This document shows positions 51,127-60,897 of a DNA stretch of 64,000 nt, piece by piece; the first letter of the stretch is position 1, and each line of letters opens with the position of its first letter. The position numbers and the translations under genes are program-made. The stretch comes from an archaeon (GTDB taxonomy: Archaea > Thermoproteota > Nitrososphaeria > Nitrososphaerales > Gagatemarchaeaceae), in the NCBI GenBank assembly GCA_021819035.1, contig JAKASL010000001.1, positions 682,001 through 746,000 on the forward strand, given 5' to 3'. The notes under the pieces were generated by a model that searched no databases, was not told the origin of the DNA, and saw nothing but the letters and a program-made list of their open reading frames with translations.

Positions 51127-51873
51127 ATGGCGATGAGCCAGAAGGAAATTCGCATTAACCTCGGTTCGTCTGATTGTGGTCCAATGAATTGGATAAACAT
51201 AGATAGCGACATCAGGTTCTACCTAATGCATCACACCATCACGAGAGGGATGTTAAAGTCCATTGTTAGGTTGGGGGTCTTGAAATCCGGAGCCGATGAC
51301 CTGTTGGTTCCACCCCCGAACTTTCTGTATGTCGATCTGAGCAAGGGGCGGCTCCATTTTGCCTCGAATAGTGTGAGTTATTGCTACACGTCCCACTTTC
51401 TTGAACACCTGCCGAGGTACAGAGCATCCAGACTAATGACTGAAGTCTATCGGGTTCTCAAATCAGGAGGGCGGGTTCGAGTCGTTGTTCCTGACCTTGA
51501 AGCGGTGGCAAGGGCATATGTCCAGAAGAAAACGCAATGCGAGACGACGAATAATAACCTCTTGGACTTCGAATACCCGAATCTTGCCACCCCCGCACAA
51601 AAGCTCAATGCTTATTTCTCGAAATTTGCGGATCCCACTCCGGGTACGACTGGGCTCAGAGGAACCATAAAGAGAGTCTTCCAAGGCTTCTTCGGTCAGA
51701 GTTTGGGGCACCATTGGTTATATGACTTCGAAGATTTGGAAGACTTGCTCGCTTCCGCAGGTTTTAAGGACATTCGGCGCGAGAGTTATGGCCAGGGCAA
51801 CTTCCCAGACTTGTGTGTCCTTGACATAGAAGGTCACCGAAGAGAGAGCCTCTATGTTGAAGCTGAGAAATGA
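51127..51873 (+). CDS. SAM-dependent methyltransferase (COG4627-like)
   Basis: 248 residues. IRINLGSSDCGPMNWINIDS is the SAM motif of the group in which the sequence starts with a G-S-x4-G-W-x-N-x-D pattern. CYTSHFLEHLPRYRASRLMT then EVYRVLKSGGRVRVVVPDLE is the post-motif typical of class I enzymes. HHWLYDFEDLEDLLASAGF ends the fold. Likely modifies a sugar or lipid in glycan assembly. Confidence 0.82.
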   Translation: MAMSQKEIRINLGSSDCGPMNWINIDSDIRFYLMHHTITRGMLKSIVRLGVLKSGADDLLVPPPNFLYVDLSKGRLHFASNSVSYCYTSHFLEHLPRYRASRLMTEVYRVLKSGGRVRVVVPDLEAVARAYVQKKTQCETTNNNLLDFEYPNLATPAQKLNAYFSKFADPTPGTTGLRGTIKRVFQGFFGQSLGHHWLYDFEDLEDLLASAGFKDIRRESYGQGNFPDLCVLDIEGHRRESLYVEAEK

Positions 51874-52288
51874 GCCGTCTTTTCGAATGGCTAGGGGTGT
51901 GGTATGGCTCACGACATGTAGAATGGATTCAGAAGTGATAATATCCAGTTCTGCAGTAGCGAATTGGAAGGAGAGTCCTTCCCAAAACGGTAGGGTGGCG
52001 CGTGGTTTCCAATCGAAATTGCTGTCTTCCAACCAATTCAATTGTCCCTAAGCCCTTCTGTGTTCCGGACACCCATGTTATTGTTCGGGTCCCATACGGT
52101 CATCGAATGGTCATTTTCCTCGAAGTATGTGGCAAAAAATAGTTCCAGGGCAGCGGACATTTTGATTGCGCTTCTCGAGATTCGTTTGACGCGGACAGAA
52201 TGTTAGAGCACAGAGCAAGCTAGACCAGAGGTCTGCCCACCTTCTCGTGACTCGGGCATTCAAGATCAACGGCATGTTCGGCATTGTC
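51874..52288. other. Gene-poor stretch between two methyltransferase genes
   Basis: Only short frames. On the - strand a 36-codon frame ending near 52030 (SAALELFFATYFEENDHSMT, then VWDPNNNMG) reads like the end of a real protein, but no start or family is evident. It may be a leftover of a deleted gene. GC content is low. Confidence 0.35.
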
Positions 52289-53086
52289 TTATTGCTCTGG
52301 GTAACGCTCATCTTCATTGGAAGCATAAAGATACTTCAGATTCTGGCGCGAATCAGCGAGGCTCGATTCAACGCTAAATCCGTTGCTCTTGAGAAGGCTC
52401 ATGATGATGGTGCAATTCGTCTCGGTTGATTCTATCGTTAAGTGGCGCACTCTTTGCAGGGTTTCTCGACTGGCGCCCATCAAAATTTCAACCTCAGCTC
52501 CTTCGCAATCGATTTTCGCGAAGTCAATCTTCGGGGCACCGGTGAGTTCCAATACTTCTCGAAGTGTGATACACCTCACCGTGGTTTCGCCCCTCTTCTT
52601 ATGCACTTCGTAGAGCGAGTTGGCAACCATCTCCTCGGAGAGGTTCAAAACTCTGCTTCCACTCGCGCCTGCAACACAGAGTCTGTACGTCGAGACAACC
52701 GAGTCCATGTGATTCAAGGCCACATTTCGTTTGAGCATCTCGAAGTTCTTTGGAGAAGGCTCGAAACTGTGTACCCGGGCCGACCCAAAGCGCGAAGCGG
52801 CCAGTATGGAGAAGACGCCCACATTCGCGCCGATGTCCACGATGACCCCGTTTGAGGGAACAAATTTCAACAACTTGTCGTAGGCGTGGTCGAACCAGAT
52901 TTCATTTAGGAGCCCAATCGCATCGCTTTTGCTAGGAAAACTGAGTCGAAGTCCATTCCTAAATGAGTAGGTTGTACTTGATTCCGACCTCAAGCCGAAG
53001 TTGTCGGCAATGATTACAGGCCAATTATGGAAGTGCCGGACGATTCTTATCACTGTTCTTGCAGAATGCGGGCGTATGGGCTTCAT
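52289..53086 (-). CDS. FkbM-family methyltransferase
   Basis: 265 residues. VIVDIGANVGVFSILAASRF is SAM motif I, VHSFEPSPKNFEMLKRNVAL motif II, and IDFAKIDCEGAEVEILMGAS the FkbM signature. It is shorter at the N terminus than some homologues but complete. Probably a glycan O-methyltransferase, second in this island after the one at 41083. Confidence 0.87.
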   Translation of the reverse strand: MKPIRPHSARTVIRIVRHFHNWPVIIADNFGLRSESSTTYSFRNGLRLSFPSKSDAIGLLNEIWFDHAYDKLLKFVPSNGVIVDIGANVGVFSILAASRFGSARVHSFEPSPKNFEMLKRNVALNHMDSVVSTYRLCVAGASGSRVLNLSEEMVANSLYEVHKKRGETTVRCITLREVLELTGAPKIDFAKIDCEGAEVEILMGASRETLQRVRHLTIESTETNCTIIMSLLKSNGFSVESSLADSRQNLKYLYASNEDERYPEQ

Positions 53087-53159
53087 GCAGAGCGTCGAAA
53101 AAGGAGATGCCGAGAGTCTTCTATTAGGTCTTGCTTCAGCCTAATCCATGAGCAACTAG

Positions 53160-54036
53160 CGGTTAACCATTGCCCTTTGCACTGCGTTGCATTGGTCGAT
53201 ATCTTTAGAAGCCATCTCAATACTCTCCACAGTATCATGGTGCAGGCGAGGTGGAATAACCCCGAGAATGCCCCAGGAAGTCTCCCATACCTGATCGCGA
53301 GCTTCCTGAAGTTCTCCGTCCACGCGAAGAACCTTTCCACGGTGTATCTCACCTTGTAGTAGGCCGGCTCGTCGAACAGCCTCGGCCCTCCGGGCATCTT
53401 CTTCGTGGCCGTAGTCAGTATCGGAGAGACCATCTTCCTGTTGTCGAGATAGAACCTGTTCAGGTGCATGTGGTATTTGGTGTTCCGCATAGACCATCCT
53501 CGGGTTCTTCCTTGGCCTCCCCCTCCCGTGCCTGATGCTGACCGACTTTAGGAGAGAGATGAGCTTCTTCCCTTCGTGCTCGCTCCCCTTCCCCATTGTG
53601 ACAGAGGCAGGGAGTGATTGCTCGTTGACAGCGGCGTGTATCTTGGTCCCGTCGACCTTCCTGTTCTGGTCGTAGCCGACCAGCTCGCCCCTTTTTCGCA
53701 GGTATGGTGTCGCTGTCGATGGAGAGCCTGTCGACCTTCAGCTTCCCTTCGGAGTGCTCGTCAGAGAGGAGGGAATCCATGATCCTCTTCCAGACCCCTT
53801 CCTCCTCCGACCTCCTCAGCCTCCTATTGGCCGTGGAGTCGTCCCCGTACTGTCCGGGGAGGTCGTTCCAGGGTATGCTCGTCTTCAGGACGTAGAGGAT
53901 CGCGTTGGTCGTCGTACTGTCGTCTGCCCTCGGCTTCCCCTCCTTCCCAAGGGGAGGAAGGATGGGTTCGATGTACTCCCACTGCTCGTCGGTCAGAGAC
54001 TTGAATTTCATGGGGGCAAAAGGGCGGGAATTACCG
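53160..54036 (-). mobile_element. IS5-like insertion sequence, decayed
   Basis: About 877 bp with imperfect inverted ends: CGGTTAACCATTGCCCTTTG at 53160 and the complement of 54017-54036, reading CGGTAATTCCCGCCCTTTTG. The boundaries are approximate and no clear target duplication is seen. It holds a frameshifted transposase gene on the - strand and separates the FkbM gene from the FucNAc genes. Confidence 0.6.
53166..54011 (-). pseudogene. IS5-family transposase, frameshifted
   Basis: From ATG 54011: MKFKSLTDEQWEYIEPILPP, a classic IS5 start, then IPWNDLPGQYGDDSTANRRL and SIDSDTIPAKKG (first Asp). Frameshifts near 53700 and 53510 are needed to reach ELVGYDQNRKVDGTKIHAAV, MVYADTKYHMHLNRFYLDNR and YTVERFFAWTENFRKLAIRY (catalytic Glu). 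The gene is inactive. Confidence 0.8.
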
Positions 54037-54108
54037 AAAGGAACTTGTATCAAAGAAGGTAGATGATACGGTCAACGCGGCATCGAGATAGCTTCTGAGG
54101 AGGCATTC

Positions 54109-54117
54109 TATTTAAAG
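54109..54117 (+). promoter_or_regulatory. TATA-like box of the FucNAc operon
   Basis: TATTTAAAG, ~40 bases before the ATG at 54151 and followed by AGGAGGT, which could act as a ribosome-binding site on a short leader. Confidence 0.5.
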
Positions 54118-54150
54118 GAGGTCAATCGGAAGTCCACGAGCAAGAGCTCG

Positions 54151-54966
54151 ATGCACAAGACCACGGTTGTCGTTACTGGCGGGAGTGGATTTGTGGGTTC
54201 CAATCTTATACACATCTTGAAGACAAAGGGGACCTACAACATACGGCTGATGGATCGGTCTCAGCATAGTCTCTTTCGCCCACGAACTCTGGAGAAATTG
54301 CTAGAGAATGTCAACGTCGTGGTGCACCTCGCAGGGGCCAATCGGGGCACTAACACAGAATTGTTGAAGGTTAATGCGGAGGGTACACTCGGGTTACTTG
54401 AAGGACTAGCCGCTCAAGGCTCACCTGTTAAGATAGTATTTGCCTCGTCCGTTTTGGTGTACTCGCCCACAAGTCTCTACGGCCTGTCTAAGAGAATAGC
54501 AGAGCAACTGATAGAACGGTACGCCCGCATCTATCCTATCAAGGGAACTATCTTACGGTTGTCAAATGTATATGGTCCTGGAGGAAGACCATTCTACAAT
54601 TCGGTCGTTGCGACGTTTGCCAACCTGATTAGAGCACAAGCTGAGCTTACGGTCAAAGGAGATGGCTTGCAGACCAGGGACTTCGTTTTTGTCAAAGATG
54701 TTGTCGAGGCATTTGCCCGCGCCATAGAGTATGAGCCTGCAAAGGTCGATGTATTCGACATTTGTTCTGGGAAGGAAACGTCATTGAAGAGCGTTGTTCA
54801 GACTCTTGAAAAGATCGTTGGTCGTCCCATTCCAGTCAGATACGACGAAGGCCAAGACAGCTTCCCTCGAGTACATCTCGATTGTTCTCGGGCACGAACT
54901 GCCCTCGCCTGGCAACCCAAGACTAGCCTTGAGGAAGGTCTGAGATTAGTTATGGGCGCGTTTTAG
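54151..54966 (+). CDS. SDR epimerase/reductase resembling the N-terminal half of CapF
   Basis: 271 residues, short for the SDR family. VVVTGGSGFVGSNLIHILKT is the nucleotide site, VVHLAGANRG the second strand, and SLYGLSKRIAEQLIE has the YxxxK pair. The next gene is a cupin like the C-terminal half of CapF/WbjC. With CapE- and CapG-like genes following, this probably reduces the 4-keto sugar on the way to UDP-L-FucNAc. One base separates its stop from the ATG of the cupin gene. Confidence 0.75.
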   Translation: MHKTTVVVTGGSGFVGSNLIHILKTKGTYNIRLMDRSQHSLFRPRTLEKLLENVNVVVHLAGANRGTNTELLKVNAEGTLGLLEGLAAQGSPVKIVFASSVLVYSPTSLYGLSKRIAEQLIERYARIYPIKGTILRLSNVYGPGGRPFYNSVVATFANLIRAQAELTVKGDGLQTRDFVFVKDVVEAFARAIEYEPAKVDVFDICSGKETSLKSVVQTLEKIVGRPIPVRYDEGQDSFPRVHLDCSRARTALAWQPKTSLEEGLRLVMGAF

Positions 54967-54967
54967 A

Positions 54968-55357
54968 ATGGCTTTACGAGTGAAACAATTGGAGGTGAAG
55001 CAGGATTCTCGGGGATGGCTAGCAGAAATTCTGCGAGTCGAGGATACTGGTGCCCATCAGTTTGGGCAAATCATAGTCTCAACCGCGTACCCAGGTCAAA
55101 CAAAGGGAAACCATTATCACCTGCGGAAACGGGAGTGGTATTGCGTAATCAAAGGAAAGGCAAAGCTTACTGTGGTCGATAGGAGAACAAGGGAGTCGAC
55201 GGAGCTAGTGATGGAAGACGTTCATCCAGTCGTGGTTGAGATTCCTGTCGGGACATTGCACTGGATCTCCAATATTGGCGCAAGCGACATGTATCTTCTG
55301 ACCTATACCGACGAGTCTTTTGACTTGAATGACCCTGATACCTTCTATGAGAAATAA
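54968..55357 (+). CDS. Cupin resembling the C-terminal domain of CapF
   Basis: 129 residues. RGWLAEILRVEDTGAHQFGQ, then VSTAYPGQTKGNHYHLRKRE, holds the metal-binding His pair (HYH) of the CapF cupin, and PVGTLHWISNIGASDMYLLT the second metal motif. In CapF this domain epimerises C3 before the SDR domain reduces C4. Here it is a separate gene directly after the SDR half. Confidence 0.78.
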   Translation: MALRVKQLEVKQDSRGWLAEILRVEDTGAHQFGQIIVSTAYPGQTKGNHYHLRKREWYCVIKGKAKLTVVDRRTRESTELVMEDVHPVVVEIPVGTLHWISNIGASDMYLLTYTDESFDLNDPDTFYEK

Positions 55358-55380
55358 TCGGACTAGAAGGATGGTTTATC

Positions 55381-56538
55381 ATGGCTACAACGGGAAGGGC
55401 AAGGAGTTTGGAAGCAAAGAGGGCACAAAGTCAGTCGCAGGTTCACTCTAAATCAGGTGCGCTAGGACAGGGTGACCAAGCTGTAGCTAAGAGAATAGAG
55501 GGTTCAGCTATCTTGATAACTGGTGGAACTGGTTCATTCGGTAACAATGTCGTCAGGAAGCTTCTTCAGTGGAATCCCAAACGTGTCGTGATCTTCAGTC
55601 GAGATGAAAAGAAGCAATTTGATATGAGAAATACCTATAGGGACTCGCGGCTGCGGTTCGTTATTGGTGATGTTCGCGATTCGACCAGTGTGAGCAGTGT
55701 CATGAGTGGAATAGATTATGTCTTCCACGCAGCGGCACTCAAACAGGTCCCAACATGTGAGTTCTTCCCCATTGAAGCCGTAAAGACAAACATCTTGGGT
55801 ACTGCAAATGTGATTCAAGCAGCAATTAGAGCAGGAGTTAAACGCCTAGTTATTCTGAGTACCGACAAAGCTGTCCAGCCCATAAATGCAATGGGCATGT
55901 CCAAAGCCCTGATGGAGAAAGTCATGATTGCGAATTCAAGAGAATTCAACGGAGTTGCAAAGACAACAATTTTGTGCGGCGTAAGGTATGGAAACGTCTT
56001 GTATTCGCGTGGCTCTATACTACCATACTTTGTGGACCTGATGAAACTGGGTAAACCACTAACTGTTACTGACGGTCGAATGACAAGGTTTCTGCTTCCT
56101 TTGCACCAGGCTGTAGACCTTGTGCTGTACGCGTTCGCTAACGGGGCGGCAGGTCATATCTACGTACGAAAGTCTGCCGGGACCACAGTTGAAATGTTGG
56201 CCCGTGCCATGATCAAGATTTTCGAATATGACAAAGGTTTCATCGAAGTGGGCATAAGAGCCGGAGAAAAGATGCACGAGACCTTGGTGACGAGGGAAGA
56301 AATTCTCCGAGCAGAGAGTCGAAATTTGTATTATGATATTGCCCCAGAGACCCAAGGTCTCGACTATAATCAGTATTTCGTTCGTGGACGCAAACTAAAC
56401 GTGGACAAGGTCGAGCCATACACATCGTCAAACACCAAGCGTCTCAGTTTGGACGAGACAGTTGAACTACTACTGACCTTGCCTGAAATACGAGAGGAAC
56501 TCAAAAATTGGAAGAGCCGCTCAAACTTAAGGTCGTAA
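55381..56538 (+). CDS. capE: UDP-N-acetylglucosamine 4,6-dehydratase/5-epimerase (CapE-like)
   Basis: 385 residues. ILITGGTGSFGNNVVRKLLQ is the NADP loop, VFHAAALKQVPTCEFFPIEA then VKTNILGT the signature of the CapE/PseB/FlaA1 group, and NAMGMSKALMEKVM has the MxxxK variant of the catalytic pair. It makes UDP-2-acetamido-2,6-dideoxy-beta-L-arabino-hex-4-ulose, the first step to UDP-L-FucNAc. The N-terminal ~40 residues are unconserved. It overlaps the next gene by 31 bases. Confidence 0.85.
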   Translation: MATTGRARSLEAKRAQSQSQVHSKSGALGQGDQAVAKRIEGSAILITGGTGSFGNNVVRKLLQWNPKRVVIFSRDEKKQFDMRNTYRDSRLRFVIGDVRDSTSVSSVMSGIDYVFHAAALKQVPTCEFFPIEAVKTNILGTANVIQAAIRAGVKRLVILSTDKAVQPINAMGMSKALMEKVMIANSREFNGVAKTTILCGVRYGNVLYSRGSILPYFVDLMKLGKPLTVTDGRMTRFLLPLHQAVDLVLYAFANGAAGHIYVRKSAGTTVEMLARAMIKIFEYDKGFIEVGIRAGEKMHETLVTREEILRAESRNLYYDIAPETQGLDYNQYFVRGRKLNVDKVEPYTSSNTKRLSLDETVELLLTLPEIREELKNWKSRSNLRS

Positions 56539-57632
56539 CGGTTCTGGGAACTCGGCCGGAAATCATCAGACTCTGTCGTCTCCTGCCTGTGTTAGACAAA
56601 TTTGTCGAACATGTCATCGTTTACACGGGGCAAAGTTTTGACTACGAGATGAGCGACATCTTCTTTGAGGAATTGGGCCTGAGAAGACCAGACTATATGT
56701 TATCTGCCAAAGCGAAATCTCTCGGTGGACAAATCGCCAACATAGTCACGCAGTCAGAAAAAGTGTTTCTCAAGGAGAAACCAGATGCCTTGCTAGTACT
56801 GGGAGACACGAATAGCAGTCTCTCAGCGATAGTCGCCAAGAGAATGAAGATTCCAATTTTTCATATGGAGGCGGGAAACAGAGCGTTTGACTGGGATGTC
56901 CCCGAGGAGGTGAATCGGCGGATAGTAGACCACATAAGTGATATCAACCTGGCATACACGGAGCACGCCAGACGTTACCTCATCTCCGAAGGCATTCATC
57001 CAAGTGCGATATATGTGACTGGAAGCCCTCTTCCTGAAGTGTTTGGGCATTTCATGCCAAAGATAGATTCAAGCAGGATTCTAGAAGACCTCGGCCTCAA
57101 GCCCCAGGGCTTCTTTCTTGTCAGTACGCACAGAGAAGAAAACGTTGAAAATGAAGCACGCTTGAAGGAATTGTTCAGTTCTTTTGATTATCTCGCCAAG
57201 GGATATAGTCTGCCAGTCGTGGTCTCCTTGCACCCCCGGACGAGGAAGAGAATCAACCAGGTGGGCAGACTAGACACCTTGATTCGCCTCCATCGACCCT
57301 TCGGATTCTTCGAATACGCGAAGTTAGAAAAAGAAGCCTTGTGCGTACTCTCTGATAGCGGCACAATACCGGAAGAGGCTGCAATCCTCAACATCCCCGC
57401 GGTGCAAATACGTGTTAGCAGTGAACGGCCAGAAGCGTTTGATGCGGGTTCGGTCATCCTTTCAGGATTCGATCGAAATACCATAGCTACAGCTGTTTCT
57501 ATAGCTGTTGAAGAAAGAAAAAACAATACAGCAAGGGCTATTCCTGACGACTACTTGGATATGAACGTCTCCAACAAAGTAGCCAAGTTGGTCATAGGCC
57601 TGGCGGGAATACTGAAGCATAAGCGCGTTTAG
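56508..57632 (+). CDS. capG: UDP-sugar 2-epimerase (CapG/WecB-like)
   Basis: 374 residues from TTG. VVTVLGTRPEIIRLCRLLPV is the WecB start, LVLGDTNSSLSAIVAKRMKI then FHMEAGNRAFDWDVPEEVNR the substrate site, FFLVSTHREENVENEARL the later motif and LSDSGTIPEEAAILNIPAV the UDP site. In the FucNAc pathway this enzyme performs the last C2 epimerisation. WecB itself (UDP-GlcNAc to ManNAc) is the alternative. Confidence 0.85.
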   Translation: MEEPLKLKVVTVLGTRPEIIRLCRLLPVLDKFVEHVIVYTGQSFDYEMSDIFFEELGLRRPDYMLSAKAKSLGGQIANIVTQSEKVFLKEKPDALLVLGDTNSSLSAIVAKRMKIPIFHMEAGNRAFDWDVPEEVNRRIVDHISDINLAYTEHARRYLISEGIHPSAIYVTGSPLPEVFGHFMPKIDSSRILEDLGLKPQGFFLVSTHREENVENEARLKELFSSFDYLAKGYSLPVVVSLHPRTRKRINQVGRLDTLIRLHRPFGFFEYAKLEKEALCVLSDSGTIPEEAAILNIPAVQIRVSSERPEAFDAGSVILSGFDRNTIATAVSIAVEERKNNTARAIPDDYLDMNVSNKVAKLVIGLAGILKHKRV

Positions 57633-57642
57633 CGCATTTGAA

Positions 57643-58781
57643 TCATCGACCCAACTCAGAGAACCTCTCACTAGGACCTTCTTGGACGTATGAGATCGGC
57701 AGCAAATGTTGTGTGGTACATCCTCCTACGACAGTTGTTGATACGGAATCACTGGAGAACCGCGGAGGATGTGTCATACGGCCGTGCTCAGGGAGGAGGA
57801 GTGCCCAGTCGAGCTTTAGACCCTTTACGTGTCTCTCGTACCACGAAGGCTCCCTCCTGCCGGAGTATCTCTCCTCTGGGCTGCACCCGAAGGTCCTGAC
57901 CCTCAACCCGTTGTTGTGCGAGCGGACCTAGGTGCGGATGCACTTGTCAACAGAGCCTCTGCCAGTGCTCCTCCCAAGCCTGTTGATGAGGAACGCCTTC
58001 AGCCCCTTCTGAAAGATTGAGAGCTTCCCCAGTGTCTGGTGATGGTGGACCAACGACCAGATGCCCTTGCCCGTGATCCCACATTCGGAGTACCTTCTCA
58101 AGTCGGAGTTCATCCTGTAGAACTGCCTCCCGTAGTCCGTGAGGAAGTTCTCGAAGTCCTTCGGGTGGAGATGTGTCGTCCGCTCCATGACCATGTCGTC
58201 GGTCGCGTCCGCGGTCCACCCGGCCCACCCCTCCCTCGAGTGGTCGTCCTCCATGGTAAGCGCAGGATAGCTGTTAAACTCCGTGGGGTCATACCGGACG
58301 AGCTCATCGGGTTTCCTCCACTCAAAACACTTGTACCTCTTCCTGGCCCTCCCTTCAGCCTCCACGAGACAGTTCCTCGCCAGGATGTTGTAGTACGTGG
58401 TGTTGGTTGCCGCCGCCCTGCCCTCGATGGCGAGGCATTCGTTCATTATGGACGCGCGTTGTTCCGGGCCGAACACCTTGGCGTTCCTTAACTCGAGCAC
58501 CCGCATCTCGATGTCCGGAGGGGTCTTATTCCTCGGTCCGTGCGAGGGCGCTTGGACCTGAACCTAGGGCCCGGGATCCTCTCTTCTCTGGACCTCTTCA
58601 CCAGGCGTTGGAGTTGCCTCCTGGACCTTTGTGTTGTCTCCGCAGATCTCCCCCTCGTGGCTCCGAACGGGGAGAGGGTACTCGCCAATGCGTGGTAGCG
58701 CTTCTTCATGTACTCTGGTTCTGCACTTAATAGAGAGACATAGCTCTCATCAAGGTAAGCCTTCACGTGCACGATGGTCAT
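57643..58781 (-). pseudogene. Decayed integrase-type (rve) transposase
   Basis: Starts MTIVHVKAYLDESYVSLLSA at 58781. A frameshift near 58500 leads into MRVLELRNAKVFGPEQRASI, then ALTMEDDHSREGWAGW with the first Asp of an rve domain and NSDLRRYSECGITGKGIW. An in-frame TAG near 57930 precedes VRSHNNGLRVRTFGCSPEER, the usual rve ending. Two lesions make it inactive. Exact element ends were not found. Confidence 0.65.
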
Positions 58782-58863
58782 TAAGTGACTCTGTTTGTCA
58801 TGCGAAGGGGGTGTCATATCTCCATTAGTCTTTCAGTCTATGGTGTGTCACGAGACTTCTCTA

Positions 58864-58872
58864 GCTTAAATC
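58864..58872 (+). promoter_or_regulatory. TATA-like box of the epimerase gene
   Basis: GCTTAAATC lies 28-36 bases before the TTG at 58900, consistent with a short or absent leader. Confidence 0.5.
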
Positions 58873-58899
58873 GTCAGACTCCAGTGGTCGGCCACCAAG

Positions 58900-59877
58900 T
58901 TGACTGTGGCAGTCACAGGCGGGGCAGGGTTCCTCGGGAGCCATATCACCAAACACTTGCTCGATGCGGGAGAGGAGACAGTAGTGATTGGCGATTTCTC
59001 GGTAGGCGGCCAAGAAAACCTCTCCTACCTCGATGCGAAGCCAAAGAGAGTCGTGGGGGACCTAAGGGATCTGGCGTTCGCCAGGAAGTCCTTGAAGGGG
59101 ATAGACGAAACCTATCATTTCGCGGCCGACATAGGGAACGTCGCCTACCTGCACGGCTCCCAATCAAAAGAGCAATCTGCGCTGCGGAACAACCTGGCGA
59201 TTGACACCAGCGTAATCCGGGCGTGCGTCGAGAACAAGGTCAAGACCATGATCTATGCGTCAAGCGTCTCAGTCTATCCGAAATCAGAGCAAGTGGGCCA
59301 GAAGGTCTTCTTCAAGGAGGAGGACTCGGAACGCCTAATCGAACCCGAAGGCGGCTACGGCTGGGCGAAGTACATCGCCGAGCGGCAGCTCGCAGTCCTC
59401 CCCGACATTAAAGTCGGCATCGCCAGGATCTTCCACGCCTACGGCCCCAACATCTACCTGAAGGAGGACAGGAGCCAGGTCATAGGCTCGCTCATCAGGA
59501 AGGCAATCAGGTACCCCAAGGAGGACTTCGTCGTGTGGGGGGACGGGACCCAGAGGAGGGCCTTCCTCTACGTCGACGACTTCCTGGACGGCCTGTTCAG
59601 GCTGGACAGATACGTTGAGTCCAAGGGGAACCTCACAGTCAACCTGGGCTCCACCGAGGAGACGACGATCAAAGGCCTCGCGGAAAAGGTCATCGGCATC
59701 TCAGGCAAGCACATCACCCCGAAGTACGACAAGACCAAGCCGGTGGGGGTCCTCCGCAGGCTCCCCGACATCAGCCGGGCCGAGAAGACCCTCGGCTGGA
59801 AGCCGAAGACCAAGCTGGCCGACGGGCTGGCGAAGACGTACGAGTGGGCAGAGCGCAGGATAGCGACCTGGTCATGA
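58900..59877 (+). CDS. NAD-dependent sugar epimerase (GDP-mannose 3,5-epimerase-like)
   Basis: 325 residues. VAVTGGAGFLGSHITKHLLD is the NAD loop, YHFAADIGNVAYLHG and IYASSVSVYP supply the catalytic Ser region, and GGYGWAKYIAERQL the Tyr and Lys. The A-A-D-x-G pattern with GGYGWAK recalls GDP-mannose 3,5-epimerases, so a GDP-sugar, perhaps the GDP-heptose made by the first cluster, is a reasonable substrate. GC content is again high, placing it outside the low-GC island. Confidence 0.82.
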   Translation: MTVAVTGGAGFLGSHITKHLLDAGEETVVIGDFSVGGQENLSYLDAKPKRVVGDLRDLAFARKSLKGIDETYHFAADIGNVAYLHGSQSKEQSALRNNLAIDTSVIRACVENKVKTMIYASSVSVYPKSEQVGQKVFFKEEDSERLIEPEGGYGWAKYIAERQLAVLPDIKVGIARIFHAYGPNIYLKEDRSQVIGSLIRKAIRYPKEDFVVWGDGTQRRAFLYVDDFLDGLFRLDRYVESKGNLTVNLGSTEETTIKGLAEKVIGISGKHITPKYDKTKPVGVLRRLPDISRAEKTLGWKPKTKLADGLAKTYEWAERRIATWS

Positions 59878-60200
59878 TGCGTACTCCTCGGTGAGGCTCG
59901 ACGAGCCGATGGGTTGGGTCCACGGTGCAGTCCAGCACATTCCTAGGGTCCTGCGGGGCAGACAGCAGAGAAATGGCATTGCTGTCAGTGCTTGTCCCGA
60001 CCTCCTTCCCTCCCGCGAAAGCAGGTGTCTGCGAGAAAGCGTTCCTAGTCATGCCGCTGACGCATTCCCCGGGCTCGTACTGTCCTGAACCACTGTCACC
60101 GGGGAGGGCGTAACATCCGCACCCTTTGCCCTTCGGGCCAGCCGAGTCTGGCGTTTAGAGTCGCACTCCATGCGGAAGGCGACGTAGCCACGAAGGTCTT
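59878..60200. other. Intergenic stretch
   Basis: No convincing gene on either strand. Short frames only, and no recognised promoter for the helicase remnant that ends at 60201. Confidence 0.5.
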
Positions 60201-60897
60201 TCACGAGTCGTTGACGGCACCATCGAGGCCGAGGCCGTCCGACACGATTTTCCTCATGGCCCTCTCCCGCCTCCTGCTACGCGAATAGTAGCCTTCGTCG
60301 GCCGTCCCTTCCGTCAGCAGGACGACCACCCTCCCTGGGCGTGTCCTCCCCGTCCTCCCCTTCCGCTGTATCGAGCGTATCTCAGACGGGACCGCCTCGT
60401 AGAACACCACCAGGTCGACGTCCGGGACGTGCAGACCTTCCTCGCCGATGCTGCTGCTGACAAGCACCTGGGACCCGCCTCTGCGGAAACGGTCGAGGGC
60501 ACTCCCCTGCGCCTTCTGGGCCATCCCGTCGCTGTCCCCCCTGTGCGCCTGGCCGACGAGACGCATGGAGGCGACCCCCCTCGCCTTGAGGCACGACATG
60601 ATAGGCGGGATCGCGTCCCGGTACTGGGCGAAGACGATGGCCTTCGTCCCCCCTCCCGGAGGACACCTGCCGTCCGACTATCTCCGCCAGCCTTTCAAGC
60701 TTGGGGTAAGGCACCCTGCGCAGCCTCTCCGCCTCAGCTTCCACGAAGGCCCAGCGCCTGTCGCCGAGGAGAGCCCGGGTGGGCACGTCCTTCCCTGCCC
60801 TCCCTCTCAGCCTCGCCAGGTACTTCGAGAGGACCTCGCCCCCTTGGGTCCCGAGGAGCTCCGACGCGTGCAGGATCTTCACAGCCTGGGCCTGGTC
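60201..60897 (-). pseudogene. Fragment of a Hef/MPH1-type superfamily 2 helicase
   Basis: The upstream part reads ALVDQAQAVKILHASELLGT and RWAFVEAEAERLRRVPYPKL, the Hef insert and linker. A one-base slip in a G-run near 60650 is needed to enter GGTKAIVFAQYRDAIPPIMS, then VLVSSSIGEEGLHVPDVDLV and RKGRTGRTRPGRVVVLLTE, which are helicase motifs V and VI. The N-terminal ATPase half and any nuclease domain are missing. Confidence 0.75.
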
